DNA of 64,000 bases from Neoconidiobolus thromboides FSU 785 (taxonomy: Eukaryota; Entomophthoromycota; Entomophthoromycetes; Entomophthorales; Neoconidiobolaceae): positions 27,781 to 91,780 of the forward strand of contig MU626336.1 of the NCBI GenBank assembly GCA_025603075.1, given 5' to 3'. Of this stretch, positions 35,037-46,886 are shown one piece after another. Made by a program: the position numbers and the translations under genes. The notes below the pieces were generated by a model. That model ran no database searches and was not told the origin of the DNA. It was given only the letters and a program-made list of their open reading frames with translations. Every line of letters begins with the position of its first letter. Positions within the stretch are counted from its first letter, which is position 1.

Positions 35037-38000
35037 ATGTGGAATATAAAACCCAACTCAAGACTAAATAGTTCACCCTCACTAAAAGGAAGCAATATAC
35101 AGGGATTACAAGGTCAAAGCAGTATAGCTCCAAACTCAAAAAAACGGAAAGCGGAATTTGAGTCTCAAGAAAAAGGCATAGAATGCCCCATCCAAGTTTA
35201 CATACGGTGCCGAGGAGGCCATCAACATACAGGAAATAAAATAGGAACTGAATTGATAGGGAATAGTGAACTACAATGTAAAGAAGGCAATAGCAGACAT
35301 TCCGAAATTAAGTTCAAATTTGATCAAATATTTAATCCTCACATTTGTCAAGAAGCTATCTTTAACGAAGTTGCTTTGCCTATGATAGATGAAGCTCTTT
35401 GTGGATTAAATTCTACTTTATTTGCTTATGGCCAAACAGGTACTGGGAAAACATACACAATGGAAGGGGCACTTGGTCAAATTGGTATTCTTCCAGAGAC
35501 AAACGCCGGAATCATTCCAAGGGTTTTACATCAACTTTATAAAAGGCTTGATAGTATGGAGTTGCCTTCAAAATATGTTATAAAAATATCGATGCTTGAA
35601 ATTTATAATGAGGAAATCTATGATCTTCTTTCAATTAAAGATGCAACTAAACCAAACTCAAAAATTATTTTAAATAAAGTTTCAAATCAAGACCTGATCA
35701 TTAAAGGGTTAACAGAAAAGATTGCTAATACACCAGATGAAGCAATTGAATTCCTCAGACAAGGCTCAAATATTCGCCACACTGCTTCAACTAAATTAAA
35801 CAAAAGCTCAAGGTAATAATTTACTTCTTTATTCAACTGATAATAATTTCTTTAGTCGTTCACACTCTATTTATACTATTAATATTAAAGTGAATAAAAA
35901 AACAGAAGCCAGTGACCATTTTATAAATGGCAAGCTATATCTAGTTGATCTTGCTGGCTCAGAAGATATTTCACGATCTGGCACTGAAAAGGTTCAAGCA
36001 GCTGAAGCGGGCAAAATCAATCGATCTTTACTTACTTTAGGTAAAATTATAAAGGGGCTCTCTGAAAAAAGTACTTCAGGTTTAGTTAAGCTACCATTTA
36101 GGTAAATTCTTTACTTTATTTTTAAACTATGATATAAATATGATATTAATGTTTAGAGAGAGTAAATTGACTCGTATCCTTGAAGATTCATTAGGAGGGG
36201 GTACAAAAACACGGATGATAGCAACAATTTCTTTGCTTGAAAACGATTTAAAGGAAACTATTAATACACTTAAGTATGCCACACAAGCGAAATACATAAA
36301 AAACAAGCCTAAACACAATGTCACTATTGATGAAACTGCTCTTTATATTGAGTATAAGAATGAAAATATGATGTTAAAAGATGATTTAAAAGATAATCGA
36401 GAAAAAAATGGAGTATATCTATCTAAAGCCAAGCATGACAAGATAGTAGAAACTATGAAGGCATTATCTAGTGACAAGTCAAGGCTCGAAACTTTTAACC
36501 AGGATTTTGAAGCAAAATTGCGAGAAGAAAGGGAATTGAGATTTAGAATTGAAGATGAGTATAAAAAGTTACTAAGCGACAAAGAAGATAAACTCAATAA
36601 AGCCCTTATAGAAGTTGTATCATTAAAAAAACAGAATCAAATTCAAATGGCAAACAAAGTTCAGTCAGATAAAGCTATAAATGCACTATTAAATCAGATA
36701 AAAAATAAATGTAAGGAACTGGAGAGAGTTCATGGAATCACCCAAAATATTAATGAAGCAGGAGGGTCAGGCAATATTTTAAGTGATGAAATCAGTGATC
36801 AACTATTTGCTAACTCTGATGGGACAAATCAAGGAGTTAATGATTTATTAGCAGATCGATTTGAATTAAAAAATAGTTTAAAAGATTTATTAAGTTTATT
36901 AAAAATAAACTCAAGTGATAGCAAGTATGCTATAACTCGATTAATTGAGAATTTAGATACTACTCCTTCAATTGAGAACAATCAAGCTGAAGGAATTTTA
37001 GAGTCATCTAGTACTTACATCAAAGAGCTTGGACAAGCTACCATAGATCTTTTCGAACTTCTTGATGAACAAACTCCTATTACATGCACTTCACTTACTA
37101 AAATTATATCCGATCAGGATAAAAACACAATGGATTTGTTTAATAGTATATTAACAAAGTATAATAAGCTGCAGACATGGACTAAGGATTTAGTAAGTCA
37201 TTCAAATAGTATTATAAAAAAGAAGATTGAGGAAACCACCCATCCTTTACTTGAAATAAAAAAGCTATATGATGCCAAGATTCAAGTTTATAAAGAACAA
37301 TATGCAAAAGTAGTCGAATATTTAGAAAATTCGGTGGTCTCTCATACTTCACAAAAAGCACAATTAGTATATGAAATAGCAAATCTTCTCGAAAGATACA
37401 CACATTATGAACATAATGAAATTTCAGATTTAGTCCACGAAAGCAAGGTAATATTGTTGGAAAAGGAAGAAGAAAGCACTAAATTTCGCAAAGAGCCCGT
37501 CAATGAATCAAAGGACTTTGATACAAATCGACAAGATTGTAATGGACAAATTTCGCCTTTAGAAAATGGTATCATCATTTCACACAAATCTAACCTTATT
37601 AAACTAAAGCAAACAAATGAACCTGATCTACTTAAAAATATTCAATCACAAATTAATGAGTCGGAAAAAAAAATTGAAGAAGCAATTAGAGAAAGATCAG
37701 CTAAAAAAGAAACCCCTACTTACAATTCAGATGTTTATGAAGGAAATAACTTGATAAAGGAGCATTCACAAAAGATAAATCAAACCTTAGAAAGCTTAGA
37801 ATTTAATCATAATATTTTAATGTCTCAACTTAGTGACATAGTAATTGAAAACAAAGACAATTTGGTTAATCTCATAAGTTTGTATATTCATAAATCAATA
37901 CTTCCACAAGTTGAAACGCTCAACGAGTTTAATAAATCACATGCTAGCCTTACAACGGCTTTTGTTGACAAACATTCTGAGGTAGACACTTTAATTTATT

Positions 38001-38418
38001 ATGTAAATATTTATTAATTTTATCTTTTTAGATTGAGACTACTAACCCAAAACAATATGTTATGAACTCTGAAGGATTACCAAGTGAATTCAATCCAATG
38101 ATATCTCAAAATTATGGAGCAAATGATATCAATGAAGCTACTTCCATTAAAGAAGGGAGATCTGAACCAACAATCATCGTTGATTCAATTAAAGAAAAAG
38201 TGACTGGAGATAATGCTACTGGCTGTAAGAGCTCAAGCCTAAAGACTACGCCTTTAAAAAACAGGCTAAATTCAATTCACCCAGGTCTAGATACTGTCGG
38301 ACCAATTCGTTCAAGTACCTTAAAGCGTCAGAATATTAACAATAAGCAAACTCAACACTTCTTAGGACGTCCAAAAATTGATTTTTTTAATGCTAGAAAA
38401 GATGAACCCAAGAAATAG
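35037..38418 (+). CDS. Kinesin-5 (BimC/Eg5-type) motor
   Basis: Plus-end-directed tetrameric motor that slides spindle microtubules. Four exons (35037..35812, 35856..36101, 36157..37981, 38032..38418) give 1077 residues. After a 45-residue leader the motor domain runs to about residue 430: [10 protein letters not shown]-loop [14 protein letters not shown], a short loop 5 leading to NAGIIPRVL, switch [12 protein letters not shown], switch [11 protein letters not shown], and [20 protein letters not shown] neck and long coiled coil follow ([20 protein letters not shown]), and the tail has TTPLKNRL resembling the BimC box phosphorylated by CDK1. The last intron is taken as 37982-38031; a competing GTAAAT donor would leave only 29 bp. 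Confidence 0.94.
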
Positions 38419-38650
38419 GGCAGATTTTTGGTCTATTTATTAGTTAGTTCACCAGTCGACAGATTATTGTAATAGTATAGCATCGTTTTAAATGATAGCA
38501 AATGTATAAATTTTCATATAAATTATTTTAATAAAATTTTGGATACTTTTTGATGGTTTTAAATATTTAATGTCTTAGTATAAATTCATTTAGAATAATA
38601 TTTTTGCTATAAGTATGATTAATAAGTTAAAGTGAGAGATAGTAATAGTA

Positions 38651-38749
38651 AGGGGATGTATTTTTTTGTTTAAAAAATTTACTAACAATCTTCTCACTCA
38701 AATAGCACTTAAAAAGTGTAAAAGTAATGAAATCAAGAAAACATCTCTA
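38651..38749 (-). mobile_element. TGGGGATG MITE, copy 6, beside transposase relic
   Basis: 99 bp, AGGGGATGTATTTTTTTG at the left and ACATCTCTA at the right, with the CTCAAATAGCACTTAAAAAG core. TA precedes it at 38649-38650. It ends 37 bp from the transposase pseudogene. Confidence 0.85.
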
Positions 38750-38786
38750 TCTTTCCTTTCCCTAAACACGATGAAAAGCTCAGCAT

Positions 38787-39697
38787 TTACTCATAAAATC
38801 TTTCACAATCAGCAACATTAAATGATTCTTTACTATTTTGTAAATCTTTTACTCCAATTACTTGTATCCATTTGGTATACATGACTTGAATAGGATTTAA
38901 TAGTGGAAAGTAGGGCGACAAGCATACTAATTTATGTCCGCTAGATCTAATAATTTCACTAATTCTTAGATGCTTATTTATCCATCCATTATTTGTAATT
39001 ATTATCCCTTCTGATATGTTCATTCGTGTAATTTTATTAGCTAGTAACCCAATAAATTGATGAAATGATTGAACATTATACGGCTTTGCTTGAGTTTGAA
39101 CTTCAATTATTTTATGCTTGTTCATAGCACAATGCATTGATACATCTTTTATTTGGGATCCGGTATCAAGCGAAGTAGGATCCTTGGTTCTAAGTGCACA
39201 TAAACTTTTCACGCATCGTTGCAGAAAACGTTGCTTCATTCAAAAAAGATTTTAGAATCATCCAATCTCATTATTTCGTTCACAAAAATACTAGCATAAA
39301 AATCTCTCATCTCAAGTATAGTTAAATCATTTTGAGTAATTAGATTCATATACTTAAAAGAAAATTTAAACTTTTTCATACGGAGGCGTATAGCTGTTGT
39401 ACCTACACTTACCCAATTCATTCAACAGTCTTTATTGTAGTTTCTTTATAAAATAGTACAGTCTTTGTTGATCCAAGCTTGCATAATTTTATCATGGTCT
39501 TCGGATATGGCTCTTTTTCTAGGTCCCCTTTTTAGCTCCCTTCTATAATCTTTCCCTTCAATGTACTTATTTACAACAAAACCAACGAAAGCACACTTGA
39601 AACCCATTACTTGGGCAATTTCATACATGTGCCATTCATTAACATAAGATTCAACAATCATTTCTCTATTTTCATTGCTAATATATTGATATTTCAT
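38787..39697 (-). pseudogene. Tc1/mariner-IS630-type DDE transposase relic
   Basis: Three consecutive minus-strand reading frames (39446-39697, 39236-39421, 38787-39239) together follow one IS630/Tc1 transposase. The first has the helix-turn-helix start (ISNENREMIVESYVNEWHMY, then IAQVMGFK) and a basic RRELKRGPRKRAISEDH linker. The last has the catalytic core with IIITNNGWINKHLRISEII, LVCLSPYFPLLNPIQVMYTK, matching the usual DNAxxH and PYSPDLNPIE blocks. The second catalytic Asp is Asn and the final acidic residue is Gln, so besides the frameshifts the active site is lost. No intact terminal repeats flank it. Confidence 0.85.
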
Positions 39698-39790
39698 TTA
39701 AATGTTTAGATAGCGTTCAAATTCAAGTAAGTAACAATTTGATTCTTTTATTTTTTTTAGTGAGATGACCATATTCTTTTATGAATTCAA

Positions 39791-39896
39791 CCCTTTGAGT
39801 GCCGGATACCTCAAACTTTTCTGTTCAAATAAATTATGGCGTCAAACTCATTTTATGCCAATTAGATCAATACTTCAAAACTCTGTATCCGAAGGG
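39791..39896. mobile_element. piggyBac-like MITE
   Basis: 106 bp element with inverted ends: left CCCTTTGAGTGCCGGATAC, right GTATCCGAAGGG. The right side is followed by TTAA and the left is preceded by TCAA, one change from TTAA. CCCTT-type ends with TTAA target sites are characteristic of the piggyBac superfamily. Between them is AT-rich DNA with a small internal dyad (TATGGC...GCCA). Single copy here, so the call depends on the end structure alone. Confidence 0.6.
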
Positions 39897-39900
39897 TTAA

Positions 39901-40354
39901 TTTGATTTGAACCATGCGAGCAATGTTCGTCATAATTGAATTGATTAACAAAAGTTAGCAAACAACGTTGATCTATAGTACTCAAGTAGTTAGAGCAAGT
40001 TTATTCAAATTTACATAAAAACTGGTAAATACATTGAAATTGGGAATGACACTCTCATATTCATTTTAGTGTTCAGATAAAATCAAACTCATCAATAAAA
40101 AATATATTATAAAGTAACACAAAGCGGTTTATCAAAATGGTTAATTGTAATAAATCCAAATTTATTTAAAGTTAAGTAGGATTTAATTTAAAGAATATAA
40201 ACATAATTCTTAAGTGTCATTTAAATCCGTAATAGGAAAGCGGAAGCCAACTTCCCAGCCAATAAAATATCAAAAAAATAGCATGAACCAAACTCTACAA
40301 ATTAAACACTTTAAAAACTACTTTATAGCTTAATTTTTACTTCTACTTTTAATC
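39901..40354. other. Spacer before the TLC-domain gene
   Basis: About 450 bp, AT-rich, no recognisable gene or repeat; holds the promoter of the downstream gene. Confidence 0.5.
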
Positions 40355-41332
40355 ATGAACTCTTTAGTAGAAACCATAGCCGAGCCCTTAGGGCTAACTA
40401 ACTTAAGCAAGAATATCCATTACATACTTGGAGCAGCATTTTTTTATCAAATAGTATATTTGTTAGGCGGCTATCTTAGTTCAGTATTTTTCGGCAGAGT
40501 ATATAATCATTTAGAACCAAAAGTACAAATGAAATGGCGTATAAAGATAACTTCGTTTGTGAATGCAAGTTTGATATCCTATCTTTCTTTTTCACTTTTA
40601 TTCGATGAGCATTTGCAAAAGGATAAGGTATTTAATTCAACTGACTATTCTGAATTTGTTTATTCAATGGCTTGTGGGTAAGGATTTGTTTCAATTTCAA
40701 GTCTACCTTATTGATTTTTTTAGATATTTTTTATGGGATATTGTGTATGCTATAGTGGAAGGCCAAGGCTTCGGATTCCTGTTACATGGGGTATCTTGTT
40801 TTTCAGTGTATTTATTTTCATTTGTAATATTTTGTGGTCTATGAGTAATTTTTTATTAATCTATATTTTAGACTCCCTTTTTAAACTATTATGGATCTGT
40901 ATTTTTAATGTTTGAGTTAAGTACCCCATTTTTAGACTTTATTTTCTTTATGGTAAATAATTTAGGTTTTACTTTTGTTTTTACTGACTTATATTTAGGA
41001 TAAGTCTGGCAATTCAGACTCCATTTTAATGGTTATTAATGGAATCTGTCTTATGGTTGTCTTTTTTTGTGTTAGAATAGTGTTTGGGATTTATATGTCA
41101 TATAAAACCTTTGGTAATTACATTAATACTACTCCAAGTGTTTTTATTGATTATTTTTCTAGAATCCGTTCTTCAAGTTATTTCAAAAGTTCCATTACAT
41201 TTACAATTCATTTATGGAACTGCTAATGTTGCTTTAAATTTGTTGAATTTGTTTTGGTTTTATAAAATGGTTTCCATGTTTGTAAGACGTTACAAGCAAA
41301 GAAACCAAAACAAACAAAAGAAAAGCTCTTGA
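40355..41332 (+). CDS. TLC-domain membrane protein (TMEM56/TLCD4-like)
   Basis: Five exons: 40355..40677, 40724..40823, 40872..40952, 40999..41113, 41163..41332; 262 residues with about six hydrophobic spans. The TLC (TRAM-LAG1-CLN8) pattern is visible: MKWRIKITSFVNASLISYLS near residues 60-80, then GYFLWDIVYAIVEGQGFGF, LLHGVSCFSVYLFSF, TPFLNYYGSVFLMFELSTPF. This arrangement is that of TLCD4/TMEM56-like proteins rather than ceramide synthases: there is no Hox domain and the HD pair of the Lag motif is not seen. Predicted ER or other endomembrane location with a lysine-rich C-terminus. Substrate unknown; family members are linked to lipid trafficking or plasmalogen control. Confidence 0.85.
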
Positions 41333-41568
41333 ATTTAGTTTATGATAATAGAAGTAAAAGCTATTTAACTATATTTGAAACTATTAAAATAGATTAGTTA
41401 AAATAATTTAAGGGTGTTTTACATTTATCTTTATATATTTTTTAAATTTAAAGTAAATAATTATATTAATTTAAAGCAGTTAATTCAATTTTATTTAATC
41501 TTCCGATTCTTTATTTAATGCTAGTTGGACTTAATACTCTATTAAAGTAGCTAATATATTAACAAACA

Positions 41569-43078
41569 TTAACTTTCAATATTAGTTTGTATGATACCGT
41601 ATTGACCATTTGTTCTCCAACCTTTATCAATGGAATCCAATTCTTTTATTCTATTGCTATCGATTCCAGGCAAAAGTTCACTTTTACACGTTTTTAAAGC
41701 CACAATAAAAGGCAGCTTTTTGTTATCAAATTTTGCATTTAAAGGCCCAATAGCTTTATGAAATTTAGTTGCAGACTCCCATTTACCATCCCCAATTAAT
41801 TTTCTATAGTTTAAATCTCCTTTGAATACAATCATATCTGACGCTGCAAGTTTTTGATATAGATTAGGTGCTTCATAAGGTAAATGCCAAAAAGTATAAG
41901 GCGAGGTCCAAAACCAATCGGTCTCATAGTTTAATTTACCATTACGAAGGTAACGCATCCACCTTGTGGCAAGTATTTGTAATTCAACGTTACTGTCATT
42001 TAAACAATACTCTAATATCCACTTTAAGTCTGGTAATGTGGTATCTGACACAAACCAAGGTATTGTTTTACCGTGGAAATATACTTTAGAAGCATACCCT
42101 TTTTGAAGTAAATAATCCGCAAATAACAAATCAGTGAATAACTCAAAGCCTGATAAAATTATAAATACAAGTGAATGTTAGTGTTAATAAATATTACCTG
42201 AATTATCTAAAACTATATCTACTCTACCATTAGATAATTTTGATGCCTTAGACCAAACTGCTTCTTGATGGTTAACAGCTATATTTTTCTCCATATTTTT
42301 AATAGCTTCAAGATCCATGCTAAGCACTTTATTGATATCGGAACTCTGAACATTTACAAAAAAAGCCAAATCGGATTTGTTACCCCATAAACAGATATGT
42401 AACATATTTAAAAAGGTCTCTTTTTCATTACTTTGGCTTAAATTAAACAATGTGTCACAGTTCTTTGCTATTACTCTTACTTCATCTAAACAAGATCTAA
42501 ATGAACTTTTTTTTGAAATTTCAAATGCATCTACTGCTTCCCATCTAGAAAAATTAGACATAATTCCACTGATTGAGCGGTAAATTAGACATTCTGAAAA
42601 CATCATACTGGCATCTAAATAACTAATACTTTGACCTGAAGCCTCCTCATATAACCTTTTGTTCCATACGCCTAAATCGGGAATTTTATCCTCAAGTTGC
42701 CTATTTATCAGTAATATTATAAGGTTGTCATTTGTTTTGAAAGAGCCGTTACCTTATTTCCTTGTTATTCATTAGTTCATATTTCAATCTTAATAACTTT
42801 TCAACAACTTGCTGGCCTTGTTCAAACTTTAGTGGATCATCTTTTTTTGATTCATTACTTATGGCTTCTAAATGTTCTATAACAGTATCAATTGATTTAG
42901 GGGTACGTTCACACATTGTATAGTGGGTATAAGATCCAGGTTTTCCAGTAGCTAAGACATTGACCGGGGGTAAATGAAGGGTAGAAATGGAACGTAAACT
43001 AGTTAAAGTTGGTGATAATATCCAATTTATTGAATAAAAATGGGAAGTTTTTGTAACTAAAGGTCTCAATCTAAGCAT
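41569..43078 (-). CDS. DUF89/ARMT1-like damage-control phosphatase
   Basis: Metal-dependent phosphatase or carboxyl methyltransferase family (DUF89). Three exons: complement(41569..42149, 42198..42700, 42753..43078), 469 residues. The metal site motif VDIVLDNSGFELFTDLLFAD is complete across the intron, and the conserved DMIVFKGDLNYRKLIGDG follows. FVSDTTLPDLKWI and LPFIVALKTCKSEL are further family blocks. The first 35 residues (MLRLRPLVTKTSHFYSINWI...) are basic, hydroxylated and without acids, unusual for this mostly cytosolic family and suggestive of mitochondrial import. Divergent from the acyl-CoA dehydrogenase gene across 612 bp. Confidence 0.9.
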
Positions 43079-43690
43079 TGTAGTTTAACAAGTAAAAATA
43101 AAAAAGAAAGTAGTTCTATGATATAGGTGAAGTGACATGGTTCATTTTATCAGTTAAAAATTTCATTAAGGTTGTAAGGATTGTCTCCAATCATATTTAA
43201 AAGGAATTATATAATTTTTTGACCCATATAAATTAATACTTTATTAATAAATTTATAAGAATAAATTTATAATTAAAAGAATTTAAATAACAACCAATTT
43301 ATTATAAGTGGAAATGGTAAAATTAAAATAATAATATGAATACTATTTTATAGTATAGTCAAAACACATAAGAATACAAAAAATCAACTTCATTTTTGAT
43401 ATTTGTTTTTTTAACAAAGTACAAGTTCATTTTTTAAATAAGACATATTATCGTGTGAATGGGGGAGGTTTATTTTTCAACTTCTATAAAATATTAGCTT
43501 TAAAACCCAGTGCTATTCAATTCCGTAGAGTAAAACACGAATTATAGAGAAGATGATGCATCAACTGATGAAAATGTTAATAGATAAGATATGATTGGGC
43601 TAAACAATCAAAATCTAGGGGGAGTTGATCTAATCAAACTATAAAACGCAATAAAAATCAAATCTATTATTTTACTAAATTATTTTAAAA
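43079..43690. other. Divergent promoter region
   Basis: 612 bp between the starts of the DUF89 and cytochrome b5-acyl-CoA dehydrogenase genes. AT-rich; no repeat or open frame recognised. Confidence 0.5.
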
Positions 43691-45271
43691 ATGGGAGACT
43701 TTAAAACGATCACAATTAACGAAGTACAAAAGCATAATAAAGAAGATGACATTTGGATTATTGTTGAAGGCAAAGTATTTGACGTGACCAAATTTTTAGA
43801 GTTACATCCAGGTGGTAAAACTATCTTATTAAAGGTAGCAGGTACTGACGCTACCAAGCAGTTCAATACTTTTCACTCAAAAAAAGTACTTGAAAAATAT
43901 ATTCCCAAACTTTGCATTGGACAAGTTGAAACTAAAGGGACTGAAAAACAAGATAAAGCCAACCATTTATCTGAAAACGCTTTTGGTGATATGGTACCTT
44001 TCGGCGACCCAAGTTGGTACCAAGATTGGAACTCACCTTATTATAATGAGTCCCATCGTAAATTACGTAAAGCTGTTCGTGAGTTTGTCGATAGAGAAAT
44101 TATGCCAAATGTCCATGAATGGGCTGAAGCCAATTCAGTTCCAAAAGAAGTTTTAACAAGATGCAGTAAATTAGGCATTGCTTCTGCTTTCTGTGGTAAA
44201 ACCGTAGTTCAAAGACATCAAAAAGAACCTGTGATGGGTATTGTTGAACCCAAAGATTTCGATGCCTTCCATAGTTTTATTGTATTAGATGAGTTTTCAA
44301 GATGTGGTAGTGGAGGTTTAACCTGGGCTCTCAATGGTGGTATGGCTATTGGACTTCCCCCAGTTGTATATTTTGGTTCAAAAGAACTTCAAGATAAAAT
44401 TGTTCAACCTTGCTTAAGAGGTGAAAAATTCATGTCATTAGCTGTCACTGAACCTTATGCTGGCTCCGACGTAGCTAACCTCCAATGTAGTGCTAAACGT
44501 ACCCCAGATGGTAAACATTATATTGTTAATGGTGAAAAGAAATGGATTACCAACGGTACCTTTGCTGACTATTTTACTGTTGCTGTACGCACTAGTGATA
44601 AGCCAGGTATGGAAGGTATCTCTTTATTATTGTTAGAAAGAAATATGCCAGGATTAGATACACGTCAAATGAAGTGTACTGGTGTATGGGGATCAGGTAC
44701 CGCCTTTGTAAACTTCAACAATGTCAAAGTACCAGTTGAAAATTTAATTGGGGAAGAGAACAAAGGGTTCAGGTATATCATGTTTAACTTTAATAATGAG
44801 CGTTTAGGCTTAGTTTATCAAGCAAATCGATTTGCTAGAGTTTGCTATGAAGAGGCATTTAAATATGCCCATCAACGTAAAACTTTTGGAAAGAGACTTG
44901 TTGACCATGCTGTAATTCGTAATAAATTGGCACATATGGCTCGTAACATTGAAGCTACTCATCATTGGATAGAAGCTACTATTCATCAATTTGACACTTT
45001 TAGTCCAAAAAAACAAGCTACCGATTTAGCTGGACCAATTGCTCTTTTAAAAGCTCAAGCTACACAAACTTTTGCTCTTTGTGCTACTGAAGCTACTCAA
45101 ATCTTTGGTGGTTTAGCTTATACTCGTGGAGGTAGAGCAGAAAAAGTTGAAAGATTATATCGTGATGTACGTGCTATGACTATTCCAGGAGGATCTGAAG
45201 AAATCATGTTGGATTTAGGTATTCGTCAATCTATGAAGTTAGCACAGCTCAACAAAGCTAATCTTTTATAA
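43691..45271 (+). CDS. Cytochrome b5-acyl-CoA dehydrogenase fusion
   Basis: Intronless, 526 residues. Residues 1-85 form a cytochrome b5 domain with both haem ligands (FLELHPGGKTILL; FNTFHSKKV). Residues 110-526 are an acyl-CoA dehydrogenase: LAVTEPYAGSDVANLQC, the FAD/substrate block KKWITNGTFADYFTVAVRT, ERLGLVYQANRFARV, KTFGKRLVDHAVIRNKLA and the terminal RLYRDVRAMTIPGGSEEIML, where the first Glu of GGSEE occupies the catalytic base position of long-chain-type enzymes. The usual electron acceptor, ETF, might be bypassed through haem b5. No targeting presequence; a peroxisomal signal is not apparent at the C-terminus (NLL). The fusion occurs in other fungi; its physiological substrate is not known to me. 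Confidence 0.95.
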   Translation: MGDFKTITINEVQKHNKEDDIWIIVEGKVFDVTKFLELHPGGKTILLKVAGTDATKQFNTFHSKKVLEKYIPKLCIGQVETKGTEKQDKANHLSENAFGDMVPFGDPSWYQDWNSPYYNESHRKLRKAVREFVDREIMPNVHEWAEANSVPKEVLTRCSKLGIASAFCGKTVVQRHQKEPVMGIVEPKDFDAFHSFIVLDEFSRCGSGGLTWALNGGMAIGLPPVVYFGSKELQDKIVQPCLRGEKFMSLAVTEPYAGSDVANLQCSAKRTPDGKHYIVNGEKKWITNGTFADYFTVAVRTSDKPGMEGISLLLLERNMPGLDTRQMKCTGVWGSGTAFVNFNNVKVPVENLIGEENKGFRYIMFNFNNERLGLVYQANRFARVCYEEAFKYAHQRKTFGKRLVDHAVIRNKLAHMARNIEATHHWIEATIHQFDTFSPKKQATDLAGPIALLKAQATQTFALCATEATQIFGGLAYTRGGRAEKVERLYRDVRAMTIPGGSEEIMLDLGIRQSMKLAQLNKANLL

Positions 45272-45593
45272 TCTACTCAGATTCTATTTATCATTAAATT
45301 AAGACTTTATTGATTTTTTACAAGTCGTTAATGTTATAATTTTTATTTTATTTAAATATAAAATGCTATTTAATGCTATTGTATTCCTTATAAAAAGCGT
45401 TATTACATGATCAAACCATTATTAGCTTGGTTTGATTTAACTTTATTTTAGGTTTATTAAAATAACTATTTTAAATTTTCTTCACCAGAAAATAAACATC
45501 TAAAAATTTAAAAATTAACATTCAAAATTAGCAACAATTTATCAGTTTGATGAATTAAAAGCTGTCCATTTTCATTTCCAAATGAACTCTATA

Positions 45594-45691
45594 TGGGGAT
45601 GTTTTCCTGGTTCATTACTTTCTCCGTTTTTAAGCCCTATTTGAGCAGAAAGATTGCTAATAAAATTCTTAAACACAAAAATAAACTCTCA
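45594..45691 (+). mobile_element. TGGGGATG MITE, copy 7
   Basis: 98 bp, TGGGGATGTTTTCCTGG to AAACTCTCA, flanked by TA on both sides (45592-45593, 45692-45693). Core TTTTAAGCCCTATTTGAG. Confidence 0.87.
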
Positions 45692-46864
45692 TATTTTATT
45701 TAATATTAAATATAGGTTATAAACATATATCTAAATCGAACAGATATATAAAAAATATTGAGTTTTCATTTATAATTACAACAGTAGATAATTTTGACTC
45801 AAACTATCAAATTTATGTAGCTTTTTCCATAGTGCATTAGAAAAGCGATACACTAAATGAGACAACATTAAATTTTAATATTTGAAATTATTATACATTA
45901 TTTTAATTCAACTTATACTATTAAAATAACTAAAATATGATTTATCTTAATATTAAAAAATATTACGACAGTGGAGTTGCAATCGAGGGATATTATAATA
46001 TCATAATTACCCCAATAGTTCTTAAAATACTAATATTTTGAGATAATATTATTTAATAAATATTTGAACATTAAAATTTTATTTTTAGCTGGATAATATC
46101 AATTATTAAATATTATGTCATTATATATAATACTACTCAATAGAAATTTATTATTTATTATAAGTTGTTTTTGAATTACGCTTAAACATATTAAAATGTT
46201 AATCTAATTTGAAATGATTTTATATAGTTAAATAAAATTAAAAATATTAACTACTCAAGAAAATGTACATAGTCTATTACTCATTATTTATTTATTTTTA
46301 ACATTGTGATCTTTGAAATGAAAGGCTTGTTTTTACTTATAAATGTATTATATATTATAAATATCAATTGTAAATTTTATATGATACTATTGTTTAACTT
46401 TAATTTTTTTTTAAATATTTATTAAAACACCAAACTTTTTTAGACTTTAGAAAGTGTAATAAACATTCCTTATAAAGCTTAATAAAAGTCCAATTTGGGT
46501 TAAGATCAATAACTAAAAGTGGCCTTTAGCGTATTTTATTATACTATACTTAAAAAGCCCCTTCTTATTCTTATTTTTAAGGATCAAATAATTATATATA
46601 AGATATATATTAATACCCTTAAAAAATAAGTAATATTAAAGCTGATTAATTAATGCCATAAGGCCTTGAGCTAAATATTCATTGTTCAAATTTACCCCGC
46701 ACAAAATAATATCCTTTTATTTCATCCGTTATATGACCTTTAGTCATATTGGATATCATATTTAAGCCTTTTTCTAAAACTAATTAATATATTGAATTTA
46801 GGGCCATTTAGCTTGTTTTTAATACACAGATAATGTAAGTCAGAATAATTCTTATTTAAACGAG

Positions 46865-46886
46865 TTAATGCTTACTTAAGCATTAA
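46865..46886. promoter_or_regulatory. 22-bp near-perfect palindrome upstream of the antiporter gene
   Basis: TTAATGCTTA and TAAGCATTAA are exact inverted repeats separated by CT, about 410 bp before the start codon at 47297. It could be a dimeric regulator site; chance occurrence of a 10-bp arm pair in 2 kb is not negligible in AT-rich DNA. Confidence 0.4.
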
